Of a stretch of 64,000 nucleotides of DNA, positions 21,401-36,500 are shown one piece after another (the stretch's first letter is position 1; the number at the start of each line of letters is the position of its first letter). The position numbers and the translations under genes were made by a program. This stretch comes from Odontesthes bonariensis (taxonomy: Eukaryota > Chordata > Actinopteri > Atheriniformes > Atherinopsidae): the NCBI RefSeq assembly GCF_027942865.1, contig NC_134525.1, positions 21,823,657 to 21,887,656 on the forward strand, written 5' to 3'. The notes beneath the pieces were generated by a model. It saw nothing but the letters and a program-made list of their open reading frames with translations. It did no database searches and was not told the DNA's origin.

Positions 21401-24400
21401 AGCAGCTTGCAATAGAAGCTGATGATGAATTGGAAAAGGCAGGCTTTTCACGTGTGACACAAAACTTAAAAAAGGAAGTCGTCAAACAAAAAGGCAAATT
21501 CAGAAGTGGCTTTTGTCTCATGATCCCCACTTTAAACGTTCATTGATCCCCTTAAGAGTTCTCCAGACTGTTGGCAAAGTCAGTCAGTATTTCTAGTGCT
21601 GGAATTCGAAATTAGTAAAATGTAAATGTTTTAAAAGCCCCTTTTCACTTATTTAGTCAAACAATGAGGTGAAAGATGCTCTTAAAATGTGAAGTATCCA
21701 TATATTCTTGTATAGCTATATCTACAGTCACATATACCAGTGACATAATACAAAAACATGCATTTAAAAATACATGCATTTACACTTTATAAAGGACTTT
21801 TTCCTAATTTTCTCACCTGAGCAATCTCCAGCTTCAGAATTCCCTCTGTGAAGCCAAGATTCTCGTCTGCTTTGATCTGGTGTCCGTCTTTGTACCACAT
21901 AGCTGTAGTCTCCTTCTTCATGTTGCCAACCTGAAAGGTAACACAGCAGAGGGATGCAATCACAACTAAACACAACAAGGAAAGAGAGCAGACAGAGAGA
22001 TCGCTAACGCTCCGGCTCACCTTGCACTTGAGCACGACGCAGCACTCTGGTGTCACCTCGTAACCCAAGTACTCGATAAAGTGAGGACCTGGAACACGTG
22101 TGCTGGTTATAATGATAACAGTTCTAGCAATATAAAGGCACATTTATGGTTATTCCTGCCAAGATGTTTAGTTGATTTATCAATACACGCCTTCTTTGAT
22201 TTTTGGTTAATCATAAAACTTAGGAAAACGAGAAACTACCTTTTTTGTGCTTCTACTTTGATCAAGAAAAAAAACAAATAACAGTCGCATAATTGTTAGT
22301 TAGTGTGCCATACCTTGCTTTCTGAACCATTCTTTTCTCTGGAACTCTGATTCTTTCTGAAGCTGCTTGAAAACTGTGAATAAGGAGAATATAGCGTTTA
22401 GTTTCATGGTTTTAAGTGACAATTCATTTATTCATTTCTAACAATAAAAACTGGTGACACCCGCTTGGCTAAATTAAATTATATTTTAAATACAGCTGCA
22501 AATGAACCATACTGTTCAGTATGGCACAGTCGCCATGACAAATTTAATTTATCATGTAAAATGTGTGACTTCAAGTATGGAATGGAAGGATGTTTCGTAG
22601 TGCAGCACCCCTCGGTGCTGTTCAACATAAATAGCATCAATTTACAAAAGAACAGCCAAGATATTATTTGGTTTACTGCCAGCAAATTTTAGCCAGTTTC
22701 AAACTGCTATTCAGGCTTAAAAATCAAAGCTCAATGTGAAGATGATCTTTGCTAATGTCACTGGCATTTTTAACCCTCTTGCCTTAATCCATGCATTGTT
22801 GTCGCAGCTATTACTGTGACTTGACTCCAGGAGACATAAGAATTATTCATGTTCACTTTTTGTTGTTCTGCACCAATGTAAGATCCTGATGCTATTTACA
22901 AAATCTAGTTCTGATTGATCAAAGTGTTGAAAAGATATGACAACAGCCAAGGTGTGTTGAATGAGTTGGTGCCCAATGTTTGATTGGAACTCTGTAAAAA
23001 AAAAAGGTAGAGGTGCAGTGTTTGCCTGTGCAGCTTTGCTGCTTGTCGTTGAAAGAATGTATGGGACATGATTTGTAAAATATTTTACTGCCCCCTGGTG
23101 TTTAGACGTTACCACTGCTGAGCTCCATTTCAATGCCTGCTGAGCACGATAAGTCTAATAGGTTTAGAAAAGCTGATATATCTACTAATAGAAGATGAAT
23201 GAGCTGCATTTATGAAGTCCTTCAGGACATTTTCTACTCTTGTTGACTACCCAAAGCACCTTGCACTATAAGGCACATTCATCCATTTCCACACACGTTT
23301 CCAGCCCATTTATACAGTGTTTTAGCCTATTCAGCACCTTTTCTCTACAACACACACAGTCTCGGACTCTCATAGCATAAAAAGCAATGTGAGTTACAGT
23401 GTCTTGCCCACAGACAGTTTTATGTGTGGGCTGGATAAGCTGCGCTTCACCACTCAACATTTCAACTGGAAGACGACTGCTCTAACTAAAATCATTTCAA
23501 ACAAAGTTGTCAAAGGATTTGCTAGACTGAGCATACCGTCCCCAATCAGCACCAAGCTGGACTGGTTTGTAGCTTTGCCATCCTTCAGCTGGAAGGTGAA
23601 GGTGCCCTCATCTGCCGGGGTCAGAGACTCCATGACCATCTCAATTATACCAGTGTTCTTGTCAAAGTTCATTTTGTATTTCTGCAAAACAATAAACAGA
23701 AATCTTTGAGGTTTTGAGGTCACGCTAAAAACACTATTAGTGCACAAAAAAAAGCCATAACCGCTTTAAAAGGATTCTTACTGACCTCCCCCTGAGAGAC
23801 GAGATTATCATTGAAAACATAATCGACTTTGCCGTTCGCTGACATCTGCGCCGCCTGCAGCCAAAAGCGTACTTTCCCCTTCTCCAGCAGCTCCACAGCT
23901 AGGTCTGACTTCAGGGGAATAACTGGTGTGGAGAGTGATGTGCACAAAGAGTGAGAGTTATCTCAAAAACAATAAAGAAAAAAACTATCATGTCATCTAT
24001 GAACATTTTTGAAGCACTCACTTGGGAATTTGTGGTCATGACTGACCTCCAGCAGCCTCTTCAACTCTAATGAACAACAAGACGACAATAGATTGATGAA
24101 CGGGAAGAGAAAAGTAACAACCAATCTCCTTCTGATAGACAGATCTCACATCTTTGTAACCCACCTTCCTCAGAGAGAGTGTAGCTGGCTGAAGCACCAT
24201 CAGTGTGGGTGACCAGACATGAGTAAATGCCAATGTCCTCCTCCTCGAGAGAACTGAAAACAACTTTGGATCTGCAGAGAAACCAGAGTATTAAAGTGGA
24301 TAGAAAGGTGGTGTCAGCACTAAAATAGTCTCAACTGAAAAAAATCTGTGGCCTCACTTGTTTCCCTTGGTCTCTTCTGTCAGACGGGAGGTCTCAGTGA

Positions 24401-24514
24401 TTTCCTCGTAATTCTTGGACCACACAAATTTAGAGTCGTTAGTCATGTCGCAGCATTCGAAGTTCAGGGAGATGACGCCATCATCATCGACATCGACTAC
24501 TATCTCCTTGGTGC
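18485..24514 (-). CDS. myom1: myom1 exons 22-37: C-terminal five immunoglobulin domains
   Basis: Exons: 24514-24358, 24271-24165, 24066-24022, 23922-23786, 23681-23537, 22373-22314, 22088-22021, 21930-21817, 21357-21270, 21179-21141, 21044-20939, 20828-20665, 20526-20490, 19154-19132, 18908-18853, 18745-18485. These are the My9-My13 Ig domains joined by long helices (for example LKRLLEVSHDHKFP and FKQLQKESEFQREEWFRKQ), the region that forms the elastic antiparallel dimer at the M-band centre. The last domain (NLTCNISGNPVPEVTWLKND) carries the dimer-forming face in the family. Exon 35 (23 nt) and exon 34 (37 nt) are tiny helix-coding exons. The stop is TAA at 18487-18485. Confidence 0.95.
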
Positions 24515-27500
24515 CTGAAAACAAAAGGGGTTGAGCCTTGCAAAAGAGTCAAGTTGTTTTGATTTGCAGGATATTTATCGTCATGACTCTACCTGGTTTG
24601 GTCAGAGCAAGGACTGGTTCAGTAACATCTGAAGATTTTCCAACACCCGCTTTGTTCTGAGCGCGCACACGGAACACATAAGTCTCTCCCTCTTTAAGAT
24701 CCTTAATCTGCAAATGGAAAGGAAAGCAGCATGCTAAAACAGCAGCAGCAAGTGAACATGAACATATCACAGAAATGGACTCTCGCTGATTACCTTTAAG
24801 AATGCCTTCTCTGCAGCCTTGGTGTTGACTCCTCTCCAGGCTTCCTCCGGAGCGTCAGCTTCCTTAATGTCAATGTAGAACCCATTGACTGGATCACGGC
24901 CCTGATACACGGGAGGTTTCCATAGCATGACCAGGGAGTCATTTCGAACGTCTCTAATCTGCAGATCGTGAGGAGGTCCTGTGGAAACACACATGTCGCT
25001 TTAAAAAAAGGTTTTACTGTTATTTTTGTCAGACAAATGTTGTAAAACTCTGAAATCAGTCTCTCTTTTTACCCAAAACATTTGAATCATGAACAGTTGC
25101 CAAAATAGTTGTGTGTTCATTTTCTGTGCATCAACTTATGAAGAAGAAAAAACAATAAATCAGTGTGAGTGTGACGTGTGTGTTTTCCTTTTTTGTTATC
25201 ATCAGTTTCTATTTGTGAAAACAATCTCACTTCAGGTGGTCCCACCAACCTGGTACTGCAATGGTCCACTCCTCACACAGGAAGGTGTTGCTGGGCAGGG
25301 ATGGGATGCCAACACCTGCCATGTTGGCTGCTCGCACCTGGAACTGGTACTTCTTGTTTTCTCGCAGGTCAGACACCTGGACACAGAGACAAGAAGACCA
25401 AACCTCCCTCGTACATTTGCCAGCTGAAAAGTACACCTGGATGGAGATGTGTTCGCATCAGCTCACCCTGTAGGCCCTCTCGCTGACAGACTTGATGTTG
25501 GCCTCATGCCACTTCCCCGGCACACCATCGATGACTTCACGGTAATCAACAAAGTAGCCGGTGATGTCAGCACCTCCGATGAAGGTTGGCTGTTTCCAGG
25601 ACAGCACCATGGAGTCGCGCACGCACTCCAGGATAGTGATGCCATAGGGTGGAGTAGGTGAGGCTGAGACACAGGACTCAAATTAACATCACAGCCTCAG
25701 CAGGGAGGCTGATGTAATGGGAACTGAAATAATGAAAAACTGATCCATGAAACATCGTATTTTTGCTTTGGAAATACAGCTCAACCTCAGTGTTCCATTA
25801 CTGGATTTTTTCACAGCACATTATAGCCATACAGCAACTCAATGTCCTTCCGTGGCTAAAATGTAAAGTGTGAAGACACTAATATAAAATGCAATAAATG
25901 CTAAATAGGTGTGGTCAAAAGCACAAGACACTGGTAAACTGGTCATTTTTTGTCATTGTTTCCTTAAAGGAATAGATTCAGACTTTAGAAAAATATATCA
26001 TGTTCTGAAACTGAGAAATATTTTTTTTTTAAAGATATGCCTTTCCTGGGGTTTTGCCAGCAACATATTTCAAAAACACTAGGACAGAATACAACAAAGG
26101 ACGTCACATACTGTTAAGCAGCTGAAAACCTCCATCAAAACGAGAATAAAAGGTAATAAATAAAAAAAACTTTATTTAACAGCTGAATTGAAAGCAAAGA
26201 GTTTTAACATATTATGTTGAATATATGTTAACAAAGCACGCAGTGATTTTAGAGGAGAGGCTGCAGACTGTCATCAGACACTTTCTACAAAAGCAGGATC
26301 GTGTATCATAGTAATGATAAAAAAATGAACTGTCATACACAAAGTGTCATGTGAACTTGATACCCTCCCCTCTTTGGGGGGTGAGCAGTGGGTCAAAGTG
26401 TCAGAGAGGTGGACTTCTGAAGAAGTGCAGCCCCACAAAGGTCTCAGGTCAAGTGTCCTGCTCTTGTGGTGGTTGGGTGACCTACTTTTGAAGTACAGGC
26501 AGGGTGAGATTGAGTGGCTGCTGCCACGGCATACTTCTGTGTGTTTGTTTGTTAAAGTGCTCTGGGGACTGAGGTAACTGACAGTGAGTCAGGAGGAGAT
26601 TGGGTGACTGGGTTGAGTTAAACCATAGTTTGGTGGTGTTCAACAGTGACTTACCTTAAATAGGAGAGCATCATCGGAAGAATTCACCAACTGCTTATTG
26701 ATTATTTCATGTCAAATACCTTTGTGTGTACAGCAGAACCAATGGAACAAGGGAATTTCTTACTGATGAATGTTTTACAGATTTGAAATGGATGGAAATT
26801 GGGAGTTTTTTGTGGTTTCATTCGAGTTTGACTAAAATTCGTCTCTGACCAGTGCTCACCTGCTGGCTCTCTTCTGGACTGTCCACCTTCCTGATTAGCA
26901 GAAGCATCTACAGAGAACTTACGTGCCTGCCAGCCCTCGGGCTCACTGAATGTCTCTGCAACCTGATCATTTACTTCAGCAGTGACTTGCTCTACGTGTG
27001 CAACTGTGATCATGTCAGTAAGTGGTTCAGAAACCGAGCCTGACTCTGAGGGCAGGTTTTCTACCAGCTCAGGGGCCCAGGACACACTGCCTCTCTTGCC
27101 CCCCTTGCTTTTAGTCTCCAAGGGGTCTGGCTCTGCAAGGCCTGAGCCAGCAGCACCAGCCCCCTCCCCGGCTTCAGTGTCAGCCTGAGCTTTATTGCAC
27201 TTTTGGATAGTGTCAGGGAGAAACTGGACAGTTTCATGCGAGCCCGTCCAGAGTGGCCTGTGCTCTGTTAGTTGGCGCACGTTACCCCCCGGCCCCATCT
27301 TCTGCAACACACCATGTGGGATGCCGCCCCCTATGGGTGTTAGCACAGAAAAGCAGAAGAAGCTTTTTAAAACAGGCAAAAGATTCATCCACGGTTTACA
27401 TCTCAATCACATGACATTCGGAGACCAAACAGAAGACAAAAGCACAACATAAAAAAGTAATATTCATCACATCAGCATATCAAATACAATACAATGTCTT

Positions 27501-30500
27501 CATCTAACTGAGAGTGAAAATGAAGACAAGATGGCAAACAGGTGACATCCATGTGAGGAAGACTCCCTTAGGATTTTGAAAACATGCAGAAGAGACAAGC
27601 AGATGTGTGTGGGTATGCAGCTTTGAACTGACCCGTCATGAAGAAACTACAGAGTTTCGTGAGGCTCAGCACAAAGCTGGTCAGTGAATGTGTGACAACA
27701 AAATGCAGAGAGCTGTGTTAGACCATGCAGAGATATTTTTATTACATAAGCAGCATTGCATCTGTAACTGTCTTGCTTATCTGTTTGTAAAGAGTATTTC
27801 TTATGCAAGGAACAATTGAGCAAGAAACTGCTTAATAAGTATGATTTAGTGTTAATCAAATCAATTGATATTGGAAAAAAGACAACAAATTTCAGCCACA
27901 TTGATGTGTGCCAGTAATGTGCACAGTACTAGCAGGTTTTACTTAAAAAATATAACCAAGTAAACACCATTTTTTTTTTATTTTGTTAGCAAAACAGTAC
28001 ACAAAAACTATGAAACTAAATACATTTGGATGGCTTGCTAAGTAAAACCTTAAATAGTGCACTGACCTTCAAGGAGGATTGCTCTCTGAATGTTATATGT
28101 TGTATTGGAGCCTCCTTCCTCCTTCTGCTTTATGGCTAAAATGATCTTATCATTTCATCCTAATGAGAGGCTTTTTCATGACAATTGGCAAACCCAAAAA
28201 TATCTTCCTGATGAATTAAATCCATCTTCTAAGCTGAGTGGATGGTGATACAGTAAAACAATAGTAGTTGCTGACAGCCCAGTAGTTTTTTTAGTTTCTT
28301 TCTATTCTTTTTTTCACTTACAATGAATTACTTTTTAAAAAGTTAAAATAACTTTTAAATATTTAGTTTTGAATCCACTGATTCATTCTTACTCATACTA
28401 CTAGTATGGATTTTAACGTTTAAAATGTTTTAATTTGTAATTATAAAGGCGGCAACACAGTCTGTAACTGAGGCTCAGGAGTAGGGGTAAATAACACATT
28501 TATCTTTCACCCATGAGGCCTAGCTCCTGTCCACTGCCATTACTTTTAACACTATTTCATTTCATTTTGAGACTTTTCTGTCATTTTTACTCATTACTTA
28601 GATCTGCTTTCACTTGCTGTTTGGTTGGTTTCAAGGAATGAAACCACTTATTGAGTTTTTTCTGCATTTTCATTAACATTGTTAGGTCAAAGACAGCATC
28701 AGGGCTTGGCCACATGTCTTTGTTACTAAGACAATGAGTCCTGTCTCTGAAAAAAAAAAATATATACAATGCATTGCTTTGAAAGTAGGGTTGTATAAAA
28801 AGCAGGTTTTACAGCACTGTGTGCATAGGACTTTTAGTAACTGATGAATGCGTATGTATTTGTGCATGTATTTCTACATAAAGATGATTGAAAGAAACCA
28901 AAAAAATCACTGCCAGGTTAGCAGGTAACACGACAGGTTAGGACAGGAACACTCAGGGCAGTTTAAAGATTCCTTCGGGGTGGGAGAGATTCATGTGTTG
29001 GTACCTTTAGCACCACGTGGGGTTGCCGACACATCTTGTGCCCAGGATAGGTAAGGGGGGGGGGGAAGCAGGTGATGGTGGTGTGTGACATTGAGCTGGT
29101 TTGTAACAACCGCTGCATTGGATCGAACTGACCCAAATTAGAGGAAGTCTACAAGTCCTGACCCCAACCCTGCCTCAGGCTGTGCAGGGAGGAGGTGGTG
29201 GTGGGGTGGAGCACACAACAGTGTAGAATGGTAGATCGGAAACAGGTAGATCAAGAAAACAGTAGTAGTGTAGAATATGTTGTTCCCTTCCATTTTTGAC
29301 TATACTTGTGTCATCCTTTCTGATGATGTAGATCAATTATATAAAAAGATTAAGAAATTAAGTTTTTCAAATTTAGAAAAGCTGGCCAAGAAGACATTTG
29401 CATCCGCAATTATGACTTTCAGATATCAGAAAATAATTTGTTGAAAAACATAACAAAGTCTTGATTAATCCATGAAAGTTGATGTAAATATAAAAGTAAG
29501 AAGGGGCTCATTTATGCACATTAAAAACAACAGAGGCTGTTTTGAATGTTATCCAAGAAATTTCAGGTGTACGGTAGTTTTCCTTTGAGCCACAAAGCTA
29601 AAAAAAAAAGAAACAACCACCTAATACTCTTGCTATTCTCTATTTAGATTGCATTACAGTGTTTTGCAGTATGATTAATCCGCTTCACTCACCGATAGCT
29701 GCCTTCACCTCCACTGGCTCCGACTCCGGGGAAAATTGGCTGAGACCTGCAGCGTTCACAGCCCTCACTCTGAACACGTAGTGCTCTCCTGTCATCAGCC
29801 CATGGCAGATGAACCTGCAAGAAAATTTGATAAAACTTATGAAATAAAGTAGCCATGAATTATCAACATTACATTAAAAAAGAAAGAAAATTCATTTTAC
29901 CTGCTGCCCTTTACAGGCTTGTTGTTGCATGGCTCCCACACATTGCTGCCCACAATGCTGCCCTCAATGTAGTACCCCACCAACTCTTTGGCATCACTAG
30001 AGGCTTCCCAGCTCACAACAACTGATGTGTCTGTGTTTCTAGTGGGAACAACTTTTCCTGGAGATGATGGAATATCTGTGGATGAGAACGTTTGATATTT
30101 CAGGAGTCATTATCTGAGAACACACAGTAGCATCGCTGCTGTTAGGATGCATGTATGTTTCTGACTCTAAAAGTAAAGTTGGAATAACATTAATGGCTTA
30201 TAAAGCCTTGTTTGTGTGTGTTTTCTGACCAAGCTTGTCCCCAACTGTGGTGGCTTCAGTTTGGTCGGATGGTTCGCCAACACCAGCAGAATTGCAGCAG
30301 CGGACACGGAAGCTGTAGGATTTCCCTTCAGCAAGATCAAACAGTGCAAAGCGGGGAGACTTAACAGGGAGCTCTGTGTTCACCCTCTGCCAGCTGTCCG
30401 TGCCGGAGACACACTGACAAACAGAGAGGAGAGGGTCAAACTGTTGCGTAAAACAAATAGTCATTTCAGGGGCAGAAAGGAAAGCAGCGTTGGGTCTCGG

Positions 30501-33500
30501 TGTTTTGGAAAATTTGGAAGACTTTTACATAAAAAGGTGAGAATATTTTGTTAGAAGTTCACCTTTTCCACATAGTACATGACACCCTCAAGGCCCTTCT
30601 CTCCAGGTGGCTTCCAGCTCAGTACCACATAGTTTTTGGTTGCTTCAGTCACCTGCAGCTCAAGGGGTCTGCCGGGAACAACGCCCTCTGATGGTAAAAA
30701 AAAAAGTATTGTTACCCAAAACAGAGAAATGGGAAAAACATGACCTCCAATTACTAACTGATAGCTTATTTCTCACCCGCAGGCTCCTCCTCTGTGACAA
30801 TGATTTGTCCAGTCCAGGGAGCTGAAGTACCTGAGAACGTATAGATGATCAGCACCTACAATCTGTAACTTTTCTAAATCCTGCTTGATTGTTTGCTGTT
30901 TTTTAATCAAATAAAAAACAGAGCTTTGGCCAGTTATGTTTTAATAAGCCGATCAGTCTCAACTCTATTCATTTCTGATCTTCTGTTATATTGTATTTGA
31001 ACTTTTACCATTTCATGAATTTATCTTACTATGAAGGAGTTTCTGGGGATATGATGTTTTTTACTGCACATTCAGTAAAGTCAATCTCTCAGGCTGCAGT
31101 ACCTCTCATGCGAGCTCGGTCGGCTGGGTCCATCGCAGCCACAGGCTCAGAGACTCTGGACGGACGGCTCATGCCAGTTTTGTTGACCGCACGCACACGG
31201 AAGACATAGGAACGTCCCTCAACCAAACCAGTTACAGGGAAACGAGCAAACTTGATCGGAGTGTCATTGCACTGAGTCCAGTGTGTGGTTCCAACTTCAC
31301 ACCTGTGCACAAATATTAGAAAACAAGTCTGTTAGACTTCTGCTTTTGTTTTCATTTGGACATGCAAGGACTGAGAGGCCGTGCTTAGTGCTGTCAACCT
31401 AAGCATGCCCTGTTCTGTATTTCTTTTCTTTTCACAAATTTTTAATTGATATAAAGCTTGATGTTTTGTGGGCTGGTGTTTTTTTTTGTTGTTGTTGTAC
31501 CTTCCAAAATCTCTTCCAGGTGTGTTTCACAAGGAAAGGTATGGAGTTTATGAAGATTTCTAAGTTCTAAGTTAGTTGAGAGCAGAAAAACACTGACATA
31601 CCTGTCCACAAAGTAGCCCAGAATGGAGTCACCTCCATCGATAGCTGGCTGCTTCCAAGAGACAATAATGTAATCCTTGTTGGCATCAAGACAGCGGACA
31701 TCCAGAGGGGCTCCAGGAGCACCTTCCACCTCAGCATCAGTATCTAACGCATACAGTAACAACCCCATCAGGACAATCAAAATGAATACTCAGAGATATA
31801 CCCGGCATGGTTTTATAGGATTTTTTTGGTTTACAAAGAGTTTACTGTGGTGAACTGTGCAGCTGCACCGATTGGCGCTTCAACAACTTTTAGAGAAACA
31901 CAGCACAAGCTACACTCTGTTGGTAAAGTCTGGGCACCTCACTGTTGTCCAAAGTTTGAACACAGTAAGAGAAAGTACTGTTGTATGCAAAGGTTTGATC
32001 CAAACTTCTGTTCCTGTGAATAGTTAATTAAATAGAACTGCTACCAAATGGCATTTAATGAACCATTTTTTTCAATGGACATCAGCACGATGGGCAAGCT
32101 AAAGGTGTTTCCATAGCGATCACAATCCACAAACCTAAACATCATTTAAGAATAAAAAAGACCCCATAAGAGCTGTGCATGTGACTAGAAGCCTTTCGCC
32201 GGATGAATTCATGAGACAGCACTTGCCAAAGGAGGTGTGAGGAACCAACTGCTATTTGATTTCCTGTTTTCAGAAACAGAAAATATGTCACAGCAAATAC
32301 TGCATAACAAAAGAGGAGAGACAGATAATGCTTGCTGGCTTGCAAATATATCCAAAAAACCAAACAGCTGGTTGTTTCTCCTTGAAGCAGATACTGACAA
32401 CACTAGACTTAGAGTCGGACTCATTCCATCACTGAGCCCTCTGAGAATAACAAGCAGCCAGGATTATGATGTTTTGTTTTGGAGACTGTACTTTGGGTAT
32501 TTTTACTAGGCGTCCCTGAACTGACGGGGGAGCAAGACGGGTCTATTTTCTAGCACCGACATTCCCATCATGATTCCTGTTTAGAGGCTGAGGCCTCAAG
32601 GGTCAGGTTGTCTCTGAAAGCAGCAAAGATAAGCTTGACTAACTGCTGTTTCCACTGTATTCAGACAGATGCCAGAGACTTGCTGCTCAGTGGTGTCTCC
32701 ATTAGAGATATCCTATTTAAAACCACCCGCTGACATTCAATTGCTGTGGTAAATATGGTGTTGTCATCGGGTGCCAGGGTACGTGCTGTTGTGACTGTGA
32801 CCTTGATCTGATGGGACTAAAACAAAGCTAAGGGAATTTACCTTGTGTTGACTAGGATACAGAATTAAGGAATATGTGTGTAATAGTTGAATAATGACTG
32901 TTTGATTTAAGGCTTGAGGGGCAAGAAAAACAAATTATTTAGACTATTTAACCATGTAGCAGGTGGGTTGGGGCTGCTTTGGGGTTAGCTGTGTGAAAAA
33001 ACGTTGAAAAAAAAGGTTTAAGCTTCTTATTGGAAATCTGTTTAGGAAGGTTGTACCCACCTCTGACAAAGATGTAGGCTGAATAGGTTTCATATCCAGA
33101 CTTGGTGATGATGCGCAAGGTGTAGAGCCCCTCGTCCTCTTTGTTGAGGTGTGTGAGTGTCAGTGTGGCTCGGTCTCCACTCCAGTGCATATGGTTCCAT
33201 TTAGAAGGAGACAGCAGAACATCTGACATGGATAGCAGATAAGGGTAAAAAAGTATTTTTTTTATGCAGAATAAGTGCACCTTTAACTAAAGTCAGCAGG
33301 TTGGAAAGGAGCTTTAAAAGTAAGTTAAGATGATATGGTTGTCTGGGTGGTCTACCCACCATCTCTGTACCACTGGACTTCTGGCTGGTAGCGATTCAGG
33401 GAAGGGTAGATGATGACCGTGCACCCCAAGCTCATGGTCTCACCCTCTCTTCCAAAGGACACACCAAACTTATCAACAATGTGAGTCTGGAAGGTGATGC

Positions 33501-36500
33501 CATACTCCGAAATTGGGCCATCTAAAGAAAAAGCAACAGTCAGGCTTTTGGCTGGTGTTATAGCTTACACAAAACATTGTACCTTGCAAATTTAGACAAA
33601 TGGGAAGACTCGACCATGATCAAATAAAAGGACGAAATGTTGTACTTTAAATGAGACGGAACATCAATTATCAAACTGAAAAAAAACCACAAACAGCAAA
33701 AGAAAGGAGCATAAACAATATCAGATGTGCTCAAAGACGACAACATAAATACAAACCAAAAGAATGACTTCAATACAGTGCTCACAAAAATAAATCAACT
33801 TGTTGTCATGCATCAAACATTGAAACACGGGAGACATGTGAAATCATGAAAGTGTGATTAGTGATTCTTACATTTAAAAGCTTTACAATATATTCAGAAT
33901 TAAATAATGACATCAAAAATAAACGAGTGGACTTTCAAAGCAACAAACTATTCAAGTTTGATGCAGATGCATCAAATCACAACAGGGCAGCTGTGTATAG
34001 GAAAAAAAAACAAAAACTTCAACAATTCATGAAAATGTTGCATAACTCTTTGTTCTAAATGACATAAAAACATTAGCTTACAAAGTTGCATCCTACTAGA
34101 GTGCCAGGTTCCATTCAGCAATCCAGAAAAATCTGTGAATTTTTCCGTCCTAGTGAAAATCTTGCAATTCCAGGCAAATGGTGTGAACTTAATTTTGATT
34201 TTCTACACAGACAACAGTGGTCATGCATGGACATCTATAGGAAAAAGTGGTTCACCAAAGGGTTTTCAAACCTTCAGTAATGGCCTCTGCATTGTCGTCG
34301 CAGCATCAAAGAAACAAAAAAGTTGTTAATTCAGTAGCACCCACTGTGCGTCCTTCCAACCTCCTACCACCCTGCTTACAACTGAGGTCAGTCATGTATG
34401 AGTCAAAGGCAGCATGAGCAAGGTTAATCGTATCAGTTTTGGAAATGACTAAGGGCAAAATTAATAATGCTATTTTGTCATTTCAGCATTTAATTAAACC
34501 ACTACATGAAATATAAAAGCTTGTTAGGAAAGAACATAATCACATAGTTGTTTAGCTTTGTTGAGCTTTTTAGCCCATTTTGGCTCATTTGTTTTGTTTT
34601 AGTGTCTTAATAAAGAACGAAGCTGGTGCATAAAGTACTTAACCTAAAGACCAAGGTACATTTTTCAAAGAGTTGTTAGAAACCAGAAACATCCAGGACA
34701 AATAAAGTGACTTATTCTCATCAAGTAGTCTGACTACAAATCAATGCTATAGTTGCCTTGCTTTTGCAATTTTGCTAACATTAGTAACAGCTGGAAATAT
34801 TTCAAGTTCAGATTAGTTTCAAGTTTAAATTTGTACCCATTAATTGCCAAAAAGGGATCTTAAAATTGAAACAGAAATTGCACACTTACGTCTGGGTGCT
34901 GGCAGAGACTCATTAACTTCACCTTTGAACCCTGTGGAGAAAAGCAGCAGATGCTATTAATACATGCAGCACAGACAGTGTTGTATGACACTGGACTGAA
35001 TGTACGGTATAATATAAAGTTCAAATGAGAAATCCCAAACATCATCAAATGGGCCATGGTTTAAACACACAAACTTTAAAAAAGCTGTTTTTTTAAGTGG
35101 TTTGAAGTCATTTTGCTGTTTTGAGAGTGTGAGGGCTTTGTGATTATGCTGGGATTTGGTGAAACCTACTTTTGACAACGATAGAGGCAAATGCAGTCTC
35201 CTCTCCCTGGGAGTTCGAGGCAGATACATGATACTGGGCTGTGTCATCAAAATCACATCTGAAAGAGGAGAACATCAGCTGATCAAAGTCCACGATACAC
35301 GTATTCTAGTGCTTACGGATTCACGTGTATGAGGCCCTTCCCCCACCTCAACCTCAGCCCTCTCGGTTATGAACATAATACTGACTATGTGGGGCCCAAC
35401 TGTAAAGCATTCCATAACTCCACGCCATGAATACTATGGCAATAAATAGACCTTACTGGTGATGTAATTTCCACCAGGTGCTGTGGGGTCTCTGTACTTG
35501 AAAGCATCTGCTGTTTGAAGTGCATTACAGAAACTCTGAATTAAGCTTCAGGAGACACACAATGAGAGAAAAAACAAATCCCTTTTATAGGTTTTCTGTG
35601 TTTATTGGCGTAGCCAATGTGATCTGAAGCTATCTTTTGATATGGTGTATTTATCTGTAATAGTCAAAAAATTATTTGGTTGGTATCTGGCTCACAAGGC
35701 TCTGATTTGAGTCAGTTTTGACAAGTCAGACAGGGTCAAAAGCCTATCATCATATAATACACCATACATCAAGATTTTAGGAGCTTTTGGACTACAGAAA
35801 CCTTTTCATAATTCATAACTATTGGAGCCAGTTTCACTTCTCCATTGTGTCCACACCACAGGAACTGCGGACAATAGTTTCTCATAACGCTTTTTATAGG
35901 CTTTTACATCAGAGTAGGAACCCTTCCAGCATGAGAGTAGCCATCTGTGAGACAGCTGTACTGTGATGGTTCCAAGTGATGCAAGTGATTGGGTTTAACT
36001 TATGACCGCAACACTGGACACAGCTAATACGAACAAAACCTTAAACCATGGTAAAAAGCTTTGTCTAAGCCTCTAAAAACTTAAACAAAACACATAGGAA
36101 TGGAGCAACAGTGAAGCCCAAGGTTCATTGTGCCATTGTGGGATTGAGGAATAAAGACTTGTTTTCGATTAATCTACAACTTGCCCACTGGCCGTTAGAT
36201 CATTTCAGCATTTCTATCTGCAGTGCATATGTAAGGCAAGGCAAGGCAAGTTTATTTGTATAGCACAATTCAACTAGGGCGATTCAAAGTGCTTTACAGA
36301 TACATTAAAACAGTAGAAATAAAAAGCAAGATTTAAATTTTAAACAAAAAAGAAAGAAATAAGAACAATAGATACAATCAGATAAAATCAGTAGTTAAAA
36401 TGCGATTAAGTTTTGAAACTCAAGCTTCAGATTTGGAGCTTTATTCAAATGCAGCTGAAAATAGGTGTGTCTTCAGCCTGGACTTAAATAGGCCTACACT

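Noticed and set aside
28587-28867. Minus-strand frames in the intron between myom1 exons 16 and 17
   Set aside because: They lie in a large intron, are low complexity, and match no Ig or Fn3 pattern. The flanking exons already join in phase.
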